Assembly (NCBI GenBank): GCA_944384105.1
Contig: CALWSC010000069.1
Location: forward strand, 1-47,189
Reading direction: 5' to 3'
DNA length: 47,189 bases
DNA from: an uncultured Lachnospiraceae bacterium
GTDB taxonomy: Bacteria > Bacillota > Clostridia > Lachnospirales > Lachnospiraceae
Shown one piece after another: positions 28,001 to 35,482 of the stretch; within the stretch, counting starts at the first letter, position 1, and every line of letters starts with the position of its first letter. A program made the translations under genes and the position numbers. The notes under the pieces were generated by a model. It saw only the letters and a list, made by a program, of their open reading frames with translations, did not search any database and was not told where the DNA came from.

Positions 28001-28169
28001 TGAGACTGCAGAGTATGTGCGCACGCTGAACGAGGAGGAGACAGCTCAGATCTACAGGGATGAGGCGCACCTGCTGGATTACGGCGCGCAGATCTTTGCT
28101 GAGAAATTTATTGCAGCTCTGCACAAAGCGCCTCTTGCCCCGGGAAAAGAGATTCTGATAAAATTGTAA
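25020..28169 (+). CDS. PL11 rhamnogalacturonan lyase fused to CE12-type acetylesterase
   Basis: A 1049-residue bifunctional protein. Residues ~1-85 form an Fn3-like beta module. The PL11 lyase starts near 90 (LNRGLMPVRVKNGVFLSWRLF) and runs to ~800 as an eight-bladed propeller with Ca-binding loops DVDGDGELE, DFNGDGKAE and DVDGDGKME. Residues ~808-1049 are an SGNH esterase of the YesT/RGAE type: block I GDST (Ser820), the GRSS block, HND (910-912) and DEAH (Asp1014, His1017). It would cleave the rhamnogalacturonan-I backbone and remove O-acetyl groups. In B. subtilis these are separate genes (YesW/YesX and YesT). No signal peptide is present, so it acts on imported chains. ATG 25020 has RBS aggagga; the in-frame extension to 24903 only overlaps the previous gene and is rejected. 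Confidence 0.9.
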   Translation: MRREKIWITACGAEHVTVRWEKASEAELYRIYWADRNHDTTRFVCISETKETEFTLKRSTHIPQYLRVVPAAGGIEGEAYQTVETPVGKVMDEHLGQLNRGLMPVRVKNGVFLSWRLFKNEVSGWSETGLTGTDFAVYRGEEQIALVTDSTNYLDREGQADSVYRVAPVNEGVQGEPSSPASAWDRPYLDIPLTRPEGGVTPAGEAFVYHANDMSVGDVDGDGELEYLVKWDPDNSHDVSIKGYTGRCLIDCYKLDGTLMWRLDMGENIRAGAHYTQFMVCDFNGDGKAEMCVKTAPGTKMTLYHDDGSIIRESYITMPQEDLDAGYSHSDSYVCSASDYEKHLTEMFMNWQEHPEVKNGRWPKTLEECFGIEKRYVYPLSVMDAQALTDYFLDVYAPARSPKNELRKFEGFIYSGPEYLTMFAGDGSELETIHFPFPRVDDGLMWGDYAMNRIEPCNRVDRFLSGTAYLDGERPYLIICRGYYTRTAVAAYDFFEDTFREYFKADSGFVPMKNPFCGEPHGCEGTDPVFGKLAGQGNHSLSAADVDGDGKMEIIYGAACIDHDGSLLYSSYDVHPHTGELVKLGHGDAMHAADIDPDRPGMEIFNVFEGAQHVPYGYALRKAENGEVIFGQFADTDLGRCMIGDIVPGQRGLQCWVNEVYDCHGNRLNAEAPGTDANIRWAADLSTQIVDGRDYLNQHPIGRISDLTHGVMLEPEFTETNNGTKGNPCLVADVFGDFREEILLRTADDSAIRIYMNTEVTDHKLFTMLHDTQYRCGVAWQNNCYNQPVYPSFYYASDMAFEEVLPQMKRKPVIYLAGDSTMQCYAQEQRPQTGWGEKLAAQFRGKEAVRTYRRADCPFEQEMIYELANVKIDNCAMAGRSSRSFAEEGRLADIRAHLQPGDFLFVQFAHNDAAKDKTERYVPVEKFAESLMQYIDAARGKQAYCVLVSPIALRDCPQTEQMRDHDSGVSYPAYREEMRKLAQRERLLFVDMGLETAEYVRTLNEEETAQIYRDEAHLLDYGAQIFAEKFIAALHKAPLAPGKEILIKL

Positions 28170-28193
28170 AAAACGAAAATGGAGGAAATACAA

Positions 28194-28997
28194 ATGGAAC
28201 TGGAAAAGATCGTTTATACTTGTTTCCCGGGAGGAAAGTACAAGGTGCTGACCATGAGCTACGATGACGGAAGACTGGAGGACCTCCGGCTGGTGGAGAT
28301 TTTTAACCGCAGCGGCATCCGCGGCACGTTTAACCTGAACGCCGGACTGATCCGTGAAGACAGGATTCCGAAGGAAGAATATCAAAAGCTCTACCGCGGC
28401 CATGAGGTTGCGTGTCATACATATCAGCATCCGACGATCGCCCGCTGCCCGCTCACCCAGGTAGCGACGCAGATACTGCGCGACAGACAGGAGCTTGAGG
28501 CGGTTATGGGATACCCGGTGCGCGGATTGGCATATCCGAACGGCTCTCTGACCGAGGAGATTGCCGGAATGCTTCCGGCTCTTGGCATCCGTTACGGAAG
28601 GGTTGTGGGAAATTCAGATAGCTTTGCGATGCCGGAAGATTTCATGAGGTGGAAAGCGACCTGCCATCATAATCACAATCTGCTGAAGCTCGGAGAAGAA
28701 TTTCTGGGACTATACAAGAGTCAGTACCTTTATATGATGTACGTTTGGGGTCACAGCTATGAATTCCCGCGGGATGATAACTGGGAACTGATGGAGAAGT
28801 TCTGCGGTATGATGGGAGGACAGGACGATATCTGGTACGCGACGAACATTGAAATTGCGGATTATATGGAGGCTGCAAAGCGTCTGATCTGCACGGTGGA
28901 CATGAAGAAAATCTATAATCCGAATTCCCAGTCTGTCTGGGTCAGCGCGGATGGAGAGAGCTTTGAGATTAAGGGCGGAGAGACACTTAGCCTTTAA
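28194..28997 (+). CDS. NodB-type polysaccharide deacetylase family protein
   Basis: A 267-residue protein of the CE4 superfamily. Motif 1 is SYDDG (Asp24, Asp25), motif 2 is HTYQHP (His75, His79), which together bind the metal, and motif 3 is RGLAYPNG near residue 112. No signal peptide or membrane anchor is present, unlike cell-wall deacetylases, so it is cytoplasmic. Its position between the lyase-esterase and the GH105 hydrolase suggests it removes acetyl groups from imported pectin oligosaccharides or their products (inference). The start is ATG 28194, because ggagg (28181-28185) lies 8 nt upstream; ATG 28179 would contain that RBS. Confidence 0.87.
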   Translation: MELEKIVYTCFPGGKYKVLTMSYDDGRLEDLRLVEIFNRSGIRGTFNLNAGLIREDRIPKEEYQKLYRGHEVACHTYQHPTIARCPLTQVATQILRDRQELEAVMGYPVRGLAYPNGSLTEEIAGMLPALGIRYGRVVGNSDSFAMPEDFMRWKATCHHNHNLLKLGEEFLGLYKSQYLYMMYVWGHSYEFPRDDNWELMEKFCGMMGGQDDIWYATNIEIADYMEAAKRLICTVDMKKIYNPNSQSVWVSADGESFEIKGGETLSL

Positions 28998-29018
28998 AGA
29001 CAAGGAGAGAGAAAGAAA

Positions 29019-30068
29019 ATGGGAAAATTACTATATGACAGAGAACAGATTGAACAGGTGATCAATCAGATTGTTGAGCGCACAATGCGTATGGACATGA
29101 CGTGGGACTGGCCCTGCGGCGTTGCATATTTTGGGATCTGTGAGGCGTATGAGGTCACAAAAAATGAGAGGTATCTGTCTTTGCTGAAGGAACGCGTGGA
29201 TGAGCTGATCGAGCTGGGGCTCCCGGCCTGGACGGTTAATACCTGTGCGATGGGGCACTGCCTGATTACGCTGTACCAGCACACCGGCGAAGAGAAGTAT
29301 CTCGAAATTATTAAGAGTAAGGTAGACTATTTGGAGAATTCCGCTCTGCGCTTCGGCGACCGTGTGCTGCAGCATACCGTATCAGCGAATAATGATTTTC
29401 CAGAGCAGTGCTGGGGAGATACGCTGTTTATGGCGGCGTTCTTCCTGCTGCGGGTCGGTGTGATGTTAAAGGATGAAGCGCTGATTCACGATGCGCTGAA
29501 CCAGTATCAGTGGCATATTCAGTATCTTCAGGATGAGAATACCGGTCTGTGGTATCACGGATACGACAACATTCATAAAGATCATATGTCAGGATTTTAC
29601 TGGGGCAGAGCGAACTGCTGGGCGGCATACACCATGTCTGAGGTGGGAAGACGCCTTCCGGAGTGCTATCTGTATCCGGAATATCTGGATATTGTAGGAT
29701 CATTAAATGAGCAGCTGGCTGCGCTGAAGCTGCTGCAGACGGAGAACGGGCTGTGGCGCACAATCTTGGACGATGAGGAATCCTACGAGGAGGTATCCGC
29801 CTCTGCCGGAATCGCTGCTGCGATGATTCTCAAGGGGAATCCCCTCCATATTAAATATATTAATAAGTCGATCCGGGGAATGTTGGAGAATGTGTCCGAG
29901 GATGGAAGAGTACGGAATGTTTCCGGAGGAACCGCAGTCATGAAGGACCGCGACGGCTATCGCAATATCTCCAGAAAATGGATTCAGGGCTGGGGGCAGG
30001 GCATGGCGCTCGCATTCTTTTCGGACGTGCTGAACTATGAAAATATCGCAAGTGACGGGGCGCTGTAA
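29019..30068 (+). CDS. Unsaturated rhamnogalacturonyl hydrolase (GH105, YesR/YteR-like)
   Basis: A 349-residue (alpha/alpha)6-barrel hydrolase, the usual GH105 length. It removes the unsaturated uronic acid from the disaccharide made by rhamnogalacturonan lyases, giving rhamnose and a ketouronate. Family features are WDWPCGVAYFGICEAYEVT near residue 26, VNTCAMGHCL near 78, and the catalytic region FPEQCWGDTLFMAAFFL near 128 (the Asp of CWGD fits the known general acid). SGFYWGRANCWAAYTMSEVG lies near 190, and the C-terminal GWGQGMALAFFSDV is also conserved. No signal peptide, so cytoplasmic. It is the last gene of the locus, 21 nt after the deacetylase, and ends at a strong terminator. Confidence 0.93.
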   Translation: MGKLLYDREQIEQVINQIVERTMRMDMTWDWPCGVAYFGICEAYEVTKNERYLSLLKERVDELIELGLPAWTVNTCAMGHCLITLYQHTGEEKYLEIIKSKVDYLENSALRFGDRVLQHTVSANNDFPEQCWGDTLFMAAFFLLRVGVMLKDEALIHDALNQYQWHIQYLQDENTGLWYHGYDNIHKDHMSGFYWGRANCWAAYTMSEVGRRLPECYLYPEYLDIVGSLNEQLAALKLLQTENGLWRTILDDEESYEEVSASAGIAAAMILKGNPLHIKYINKSIRGMLENVSEDGRVRNVSGGTAVMKDRDGYRNISRKWIQGWGQGMALAFFSDVLNYENIASDGAL

Positions 30069-30108
30069 AGATTATCCGCCCTGCCGGGCATAAGATATGT
30101 AAAATGAC

Positions 30109-30151
30109 AAAAACCCAAAAGGCATGCGGTGCGACAGCCTTTTGGGTTTTT
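30109..30151. terminator. Bidirectional terminator between the pectin locus and the DUF6062 gene
   Basis: A perfect 15-bp stem pairs 30109-30123 with 30137-30151. Its base is A5/T5, so it can stop transcription from both strands. The two flanking genes converge on it. Confidence 0.9.
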
Positions 30152-30180
30152 GCCATGTATGCCTGACGGTCTGAAATAAA

Positions 30181-30954
30181 TCAATAATCAATCTTAAACA
30201 CAGGATCTGCCGGGTACCCTCCGGCTGCCTTCTGCATGCATCTTTGCACACTGTCGCGAGAGTTGCCCCAGTCCTTATCTTTGTTCAAATAGTCATTCTT
30301 TGCGGCAAACCAGTTTACTTCGTCCTCAAGACGCTTCATATTTTCCTCCATCAGTCGGAACAGAACCGGATAAAACGCTTCTTTCTGCTTGTCGTTCAGT
30401 TTCTTTTCGGCCGTCTCCACGAGATCTTTAAAGTGCGGAAGGCAAAAGCCCTTGCTTTCCTGGAATAATTTTACAAAATCCGGGTTACTCTTATACATAT
30501 CGAAAAACGTATCGAGATACCGCTCATATGTGGAGCGGAAATGATCGCAGACATAGCAGGTTGAAAGTTTCTCGTCCACCCAGTGCCCGATATTTGTCGT
30601 AGATTCTGTGGCGCTTAAGTTTGTCTTTTTCATGCGGTTCAGAAAAGAAGTCTTCTGCGGCTTGAACTCTTCGACCTGTTTTTTTAGTTCCTCATTGAGT
30701 TTCTTGAAATGGGTTCCCAGAATCAGAGAAGCCCCCAGCCGGTTGCCGTAATCGTACATCATTTTATAATGATGGCGGCAGAATCCGTTCTTATCAGTAT
30801 CTGCGCGGATATCGTCCTCCATATAGGATGCTCCGGCACCCAGGATAAATTCGATTGCGTGCTGCTCTGCCTCGCGCTCAAGAAAGCAGAACGGACACTC
30901 ATCCTTGGCGTTGAATGCGTCCATCAGCGGAATTGTGTAAATAGATTCTTTCAT
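30181..30954 (-). CDS. DUF6062-family protein with duplicated Cys/His motifs
   Basis: A 257-residue cytoplasmic protein matching my recollection of DUF6062, common in Lachnospiraceae and without known function. The sequence shows two copies of one pattern: CPFC near residue 13 then GFCRHH near 50, and CYVC near 125 then GFCLPHF near 165. Each pairs a CxxC with a Gly-Phe-Cys-x-x-His, suggesting two metal sites or one shared site. The middle is a charged, coiled-coil-like stretch (KKLNEELKKQVEEF). The start is ATG 30954, with ggaagggg 9 nt upstream on the minus strand. The frame runs open to 31047 but that part covers the promoter and is not coding. Confidence 0.8.
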   Translation of the reverse strand: MKESIYTIPLMDAFNAKDECPFCFLEREAEQHAIEFILGAGASYMEDDIRADTDKNGFCRHHYKMMYDYGNRLGASLILGTHFKKLNEELKKQVEEFKPQKTSFLNRMKKTNLSATESTTNIGHWVDEKLSTCYVCDHFRSTYERYLDTFFDMYKSNPDFVKLFQESKGFCLPHFKDLVETAEKKLNDKQKEAFYPVLFRLMEENMKRLEDEVNWFAAKNDYLNKDKDWGNSRDSVQRCMQKAAGGYPADPVFKIDY

Positions 30955-31000
30955 ATGCATGTACCCCTTCCTGCATTTCAGTGACAAAAGTCCTGCTCTA

Positions 31001-31029
31001 ATCATACCGCGTATTGCAGCGAATGTCAA
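31001..31029 (-). promoter_or_regulatory. Promoter of the DUF6062 gene
   Basis: On the minus strand a perfect TTGACA (31029-31024), a 17-bp spacer and TATGAT (31006-31001) precede the ATG at 30954 by 46 bp. Confidence 0.75.
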
Positions 31030-31125
31030 AATGTAAAAAATAATCAAAATTCATAAAAGAAATTGAAATAACATGAAAAACAGATAGATAAAAAAGATAG
31101 AAAATGCAGAATATTAAAAATTAAC

Positions 31126-31154
31126 TTGTAAAATATGCACAATAACTATATAAT
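31126..31154 (+). promoter_or_regulatory. Promoter of the phosphofructokinase gene
   Basis: TTGTAA (31126-31131), a 17-bp spacer and a perfect TATAAT (31149-31154). The start codon is 80 bp downstream. Confidence 0.7.
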
Positions 31155-31234
31155 GGTATCATGACGCCGGGAAAGGAAAGCGCCCTGCCGCCTTCAGCTC
31201 CGGCAAAAGCGGAAAATCAAGGAGGATTATTATT

Positions 31235-32488
31235 ATGAGAGAAATGAGAAATATCATCGTCGGACAGTCCGGAGGTCCTACCTCTGTTATCAATTCCAGC
31301 CTTGCCGGGGTATATGTAGCTGCCAGAGAGAGAGGATTTCACAAGGTATACGGTATGCTGCACGGTATTCAGGGACTTCTGGATGAGAAATATGTGGATC
31401 TCTCCACACAGATCCATTCTGAGCTTGATATAGAGCTGTTAAAGCGTACTCCGTCTGCATTTCTGGGTTCCTGCCGCTATAAGCTTCCGGAGATTTATGA
31501 GGATATGGAAATTTATGAGAGAATCTTTGAGATCCTGGACCGCCTGGAGATCGAGGTGTTCATATACATCGGAGGAAATGACTCCATGGACACGATCAAG
31601 AAGCTGTCTGATTTCGCGATTGTAAAAGGCCACACTCAGAAATTCCTTGGTGTTCCGAAGACAATTGATAATGACCTTGCGCTTACAGACCACACGCCGG
31701 GCTTCGGAAGCGCTGCAAAATACATCGGAGCATCCACAAAAGAGGTTATTCGTGACGCGCTCGGACTGACCTACAATAAAGAGATGATAACAATTATCGA
31801 GGTCATGGGCAGAAATGCCGGCTGGCTGACCGGAGCAACCGCTCTTGCCAAGACGGAGGAGTGTGAGGGGCCGGATCTCATTTACCTGCCTGAGCTGCCG
31901 TTTGACATCGATAAATTCCTCGAGAAAATAAAGGAACTGTTAAAGGTAAAGAAGTCTATTGTAGTTGCTGTATCCGAGGGCATCAAGCTTGCCGACGGCA
32001 GATACGTCTGCGAGCTCGGAAGCGTCGGAGATTATGTGGATGCATTTGGTCATAAACAGCTTCAGGGAACCGCAGCATACCTTGCCGGCTTCTTAAGCTC
32101 GGAGATCGGCTGCAAGACAAGAAGCGTGGAATTCTCCACCCTGCAGAGAAGTGCTTCTCATATGGCATCCCGCGTGGACATTGACGAGGCATTTATGGTG
32201 GGAGGTGCTGCCGTAAAGGCTGCGGATGAGGGTGATACCGGCAAGATGGTCGTAATCGACCGTGTATCCGACGATCCATATATGAGCGCAACAGGAATCT
32301 ATGACGTACACCGTATCGCAAACGATGAGAAATTTGTTCCGAGAAACTGGGTAAACGAAGAGGGAACGTACGTTACGAAGGATTTCGTTGATTATGTAAA
32401 ACCGCTGATTCAGGGCGACTACCAGCCGATTATGGTAAACGGTCTTCCGCGGCACCTTGTTTTGAACAACCACGGGCTGTCTGATTGA
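31235..32488 (+). CDS. 6-phosphofructokinase, predicted pyrophosphate-dependent
   Basis: A 417-residue phosphofructokinase that makes fructose 1,6-bisphosphate. The start is the nucleotide loop GQSGGPTSVINSS (10-22), and PGFGSAAKYIG follows the catalytic PKTIDND (141-147). Two positions decide the phosphoryl donor. ATP enzymes have Gly in GGDGS and PGTIDND, while PPi enzymes have Asp and Lys. Here the sequence is GGNDS (113-117, Asp116) and PKTIDND (Lys142), the PPi type, with Asn115 for the usual first Asp. If so, it is a diphosphate-fructose-6-phosphate phosphotransferase (pfp). A strong RBS (aaggagg) precedes the ATG. The adjoining gene is ppdK, whose glycolytic direction also uses PPi. 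Confidence 0.93.
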   Translation: MREMRNIIVGQSGGPTSVINSSLAGVYVAARERGFHKVYGMLHGIQGLLDEKYVDLSTQIHSELDIELLKRTPSAFLGSCRYKLPEIYEDMEIYERIFEILDRLEIEVFIYIGGNDSMDTIKKLSDFAIVKGHTQKFLGVPKTIDNDLALTDHTPGFGSAAKYIGASTKEVIRDALGLTYNKEMITIIEVMGRNAGWLTGATALAKTEECEGPDLIYLPELPFDIDKFLEKIKELLKVKKSIVVAVSEGIKLADGRYVCELGSVGDYVDAFGHKQLQGTAAYLAGFLSSEIGCKTRSVEFSTLQRSASHMASRVDIDEAFMVGGAAVKAADEGDTGKMVVIDRVSDDPYMSATGIYDVHRIANDEKFVPRNWVNEEGTYVTKDFVDYVKPLIQGDYQPIMVNGLPRHLVLNNHGLSD

Positions 32489-32536
32489 GTTCCATTGCCC
32501 CGGCAGTATATTTTTTAATAAATCAGAGGAAATATC

Positions 32537-32564
32537 TTGACTATGCTTGTCAATATGTTACAAT
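32537..32564 (+). promoter_or_regulatory. ppdK promoter (extended -10)
   Basis: TTGACT (32537-32542), a 16-bp spacer and TGt-TACAAT (32556-32564). The -35 is part of a short dyad TTGAC-N7-GTCAA (32537-32553), which may be a regulator site. Confidence 0.7.
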
Positions 32565-32654
32565 AATTGTGTGCGATTTGTGCGCTATGTAATAGAAGAA
32601 ACTCTGTTCAGGGAGATTCTTGCTATTCAAAACACCTATAGGAGGATGAAAATC

Positions 32655-35288
32655 ATGGCAAAATGGGTTTATATGTTCACAGAGGGCGACGCTACCATGC
32701 GCAACCTGCTGGGCGGTAAGGGAGCAAACCTTGCTGAGATGACAAACCTGGGTCTTCCGGTACCGCAGGGCTTCACCATCACAACAGAAGCCTGCACGCA
32801 GTACTATGAAGACGGAAGAAAGATCAACGACGAGATCATGGAGCAGATTATGGAGGCTATCACAAAGCTGGAGGGAGTTACCGGCAAGAAGTTCGGTGAC
32901 AAAGAGAATCCGCTTCTGGTTTCCGTTCGTTCCGGTGCGAGAGCATCCATGCCTGGTATGATGGATACTATCCTGAACCTGGGTCTGAACGAAGAGGTTG
33001 TTGAGACTCTGGCTGAGAAGTCCGGCAATCCGCGTTGGGCATGGGACTGCTACAGAAGATTCATCCAGATGTATTCTGACGTAGTAATGGAAGTTGGTAA
33101 GAAGTACTTTGAAGAGCTGATCGACGAGATGAAGGCTAAGAAGGGCGTTACACAGGACGTAGAGTTAAACGCTGACGACCTGAAGACCCTGGCTGAGCAG
33201 TTCAAGGCTGAGTATAAAGAGAAGATCGGTACAGACTTCCCGTCCGACGCAAAAGAGCAGTTAATGGGCGCTGTCAAAGCCGTATTCCGTTCCTGGGACA
33301 ACCCGAGAGCAAACGTATACCGTCGTGACAACGATATCCCGTATTCCTGGGGAACCGCTGTTAACGTACAGATGATGGCATTCGGTAACATGGGTGATGA
33401 CTGTGGTACAGGTGTTGCATTCACACGTGACCCGGCTACCGGAGAAAATGGACTCTTTGGTGAGTTCCTTACAAATGCACAGGGCGAGGACGTTGTTGCC
33501 GGCGTTCGTACTCCGATGCACATTTCCGAGATGGAAGAGAAGTTCCCGGAGGCATTTGCTCAGTTTAAGAGCGTATGCAAGACTCTGGAGACACACTACA
33601 GAGATATGCAGGATATGGAGTTTACTGTAGAGCATGGTAAACTGTACATGCTGCAGACACGTAATGGTAAGAGAACAGCGAAAGCAGCTCTGAAGATCGC
33701 ATGCGACCTGGTTGACGAGGGCATGAGAACAGAGGAAGAGGCAGTCGCTATGATCGACCCGAGAAACCTGGATTCTCTGCTTCATCCGCAGTTTGATGCG
33801 GCTGCTCTGAAGGCAGCTACTCCGCTTGCAAAAGCACTGGGAGCATCACCGGGAGCTGCTTGCGGTAAGATCGTATTCACAGCAGATGACGCTGTAGAAT
33901 GGGCTGCAAGAGGCGAGAAAGTCGTTCTGGTACGTCTTGAGACATCACCGGAGGACATTACAGGTATGAAGTCCGCTCAGGGTATTCTGACTGTACGCGG
34001 CGGTATGACATCTCACGCAGCAGTAGTTGCTCGTGGTATGGGAACCTGCTGTGTATCCGGATGCGGTGACATCACCATGGATGAGGAGAACAAGAAATTC
34101 ACTCTGGCTGGAAAAGAGTTCCATGAGGGAGATCCGATTTCCCTGGATGGTTCTACAGGTGCAATCTACGATGGTATTATCCCGACTGTAGACGCTACGA
34201 TTGCCGGAGAGTTCGGACGCATTATGAGCTGGGCTGATAAGTACAGAACTATGAAAGTTCGTACAAATGCTGATACACCGGCTGACGCAAGAAAAGCTCG
34301 TGAGCTGGGCGCTGAGGGTATCGGACTTTGCCGTACAGAGCATATGTTCTTTGAGGGCAACAGAATCGATGCATTCCGCGAGATGATCTGTGCAGAGACA
34401 ACAGAGGAGAGAGAGGCAGCTCTGGAGAAGATCCTTCCGGAGCAGCAGGGAGACTTCGAGAAGCTGTACGAGGCACTGGAAGGAAACCCGGTAACAATCC
34501 GCTTCCTGGATCCGCCGCTGCATGAGTTCGTTCCGACTGAGGAAGAGGACATCAAGAAGCTGGCTGACGCACAGGGTAAGACTGTTGAGCAGATCAAAGC
34601 TATTATTGACAGCTTACATGAGTTTAACCCGATGATGGGTCACCGTGGATGCCGTCTGGCAGTTACTTATCCGGAGATCGCAAAGATGCAGACAAAGGCT
34701 GTTATCCGTGCGGCTATCAATGTACAGAAGGCTCATCCGGGCTGGAAGGTACAGCCGGAAATCATGATTCCGCTCGTTGGCGATGTCAAAGAGCTGAAGT
34801 ATGTGAAGAAATTCGTTGTTGAGACAGCAGACGCTGAGATCGCGGCAGCAGGCAGTGACCTTGAGTATGAGGTTGGTACCATGATCGAGATCCCGAGAGC
34901 TGCTCTGACAGCAGACGATATTGCAAAAGAGGCAGACTTCTTCTGCTTCGGTACAAACGACCTGACACAGATGACCTACGGATTCTCCCGTGACGACGCT
35001 GGTAAGTTCCTGAACGCTTACTACGATGCGAAGATCTTCGAGAATGATCCGTTTGCAAAACTGGATCAGGTTGGCGTAGGCAAACTGATGAAGATGGCTA
35101 TCGAGCTTGGCAAGCCGGTAAATCCGAAGCTTCATATCGGAATCTGCGGCGAGCACGGCGGAGACCCGAGCTCTGTAGAGTTCTGCCACCAGATTGGTCT
35201 TGACTATGTATCCTGCTCACCGTTCCGTGTGCCGATCGCAAGACTGGCAGCGGCACAGGCAGCTATCAACAGCAAGAAAAACAAATAA
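32655..35288 (+). CDS. ppdK: Pyruvate, phosphate dikinase
   Basis: An 877-residue enzyme that interconverts phosphoenolpyruvate + AMP + PPi and pyruvate + ATP + phosphate. The N-terminal ATP-grasp domain holds VSVRSGARASMPGMMDTILN near residue 90. The swivelling phosphohistidine domain has GGMTSHAAVVARGMG with His454, close to the His455 described for the Clostridium symbiosum enzyme. The C-terminal TIM barrel has LCRTEHMFF (~558), GHRGCRL (~660) and the CGEHGGDP substrate loop (~830). ATG 32655 has RBS ggagga 8 nt upstream; the in-frame extension to 32547 overlaps the promoter and is rejected. Codon use is visibly biased (many GCT, GGT, CGT, AAC, GAC), as expected of a very abundant enzyme. 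A strong UUCG-loop terminator follows. Confidence 0.97.
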   Translation: MAKWVYMFTEGDATMRNLLGGKGANLAEMTNLGLPVPQGFTITTEACTQYYEDGRKINDEIMEQIMEAITKLEGVTGKKFGDKENPLLVSVRSGARASMPGMMDTILNLGLNEEVVETLAEKSGNPRWAWDCYRRFIQMYSDVVMEVGKKYFEELIDEMKAKKGVTQDVELNADDLKTLAEQFKAEYKEKIGTDFPSDAKEQLMGAVKAVFRSWDNPRANVYRRDNDIPYSWGTAVNVQMMAFGNMGDDCGTGVAFTRDPATGENGLFGEFLTNAQGEDVVAGVRTPMHISEMEEKFPEAFAQFKSVCKTLETHYRDMQDMEFTVEHGKLYMLQTRNGKRTAKAALKIACDLVDEGMRTEEEAVAMIDPRNLDSLLHPQFDAAALKAATPLAKALGASPGAACGKIVFTADDAVEWAARGEKVVLVRLETSPEDITGMKSAQGILTVRGGMTSHAAVVARGMGTCCVSGCGDITMDEENKKFTLAGKEFHEGDPISLDGSTGAIYDGIIPTVDATIAGEFGRIMSWADKYRTMKVRTNADTPADARKARELGAEGIGLCRTEHMFFEGNRIDAFREMICAETTEEREAALEKILPEQQGDFEKLYEALEGNPVTIRFLDPPLHEFVPTEEEDIKKLADAQGKTVEQIKAIIDSLHEFNPMMGHRGCRLAVTYPEIAKMQTKAVIRAAINVQKAHPGWKVQPEIMIPLVGDVKELKYVKKFVVETADAEIAAAGSDLEYEVGTMIEIPRAALTADDIAKEADFFCFGTNDLTQMTYGFSRDDAGKFLNAYYDAKIFENDPFAKLDQVGVGKLMKMAIELGKPVNPKLHIGICGEHGGDPSSVEFCHQIGLDYVSCSPFRVPIARLAAAQAAINSKKNK

Positions 35289-35316
35289 TTCCTGCGTATC
35301 AAAGTGAGGAAATCAG

Positions 35317-35350
35317 CAGCGCTCTGTTCTTCGGAACAGGGCGCTGTTTT
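35317..35350 (+). terminator. Strong ppdK terminator with UUCG tetraloop
   Basis: CAGCGC (35317-35322), a T-G wobble and CTGTTC (35324-35329) pair with GAACAG (35334-35339) and GCGCTG (35341-35346) around a cTTCGg tetraloop, followed by TTTT. Confidence 0.95.
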
Positions 35351-35436
35351 GCGGAAAAGAAGAATTTGCGGTTTCATAATTGATGATGTATGTGTAAGGA
35401 TATGCGTTATAAAGGATAGAAAAAAAATCGGGAAGA

Positions 35437-35445
35437 TGGTACAAT
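35437..35445 (+). promoter_or_regulatory. Extended -10 promoter of the SsuA/TauA-type importer
   Basis: TGg-TACAAT (35437-35445) lies 38 bp before the start codon. No good -35 is present. Confidence 0.5.
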
Positions 35446-35482
35446 ACGAATGAATATAGTTAAAACAAGGAGGAAATATACG

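Noticed and set aside
30955-31047. 31-codon N-terminal extension of the DUF6062 protein
   Set aside because: It includes the perfect TTGACA/TATGAT promoter; ATG 30954 has the RBS.
32547-32654. 36-codon N-terminal extension of PPDK
   Set aside because: It covers the ppdK promoter -10 (32559-32564); the conserved PPDK N-terminus (AKWVYMFTEGDA) begins right after ATG 32655.
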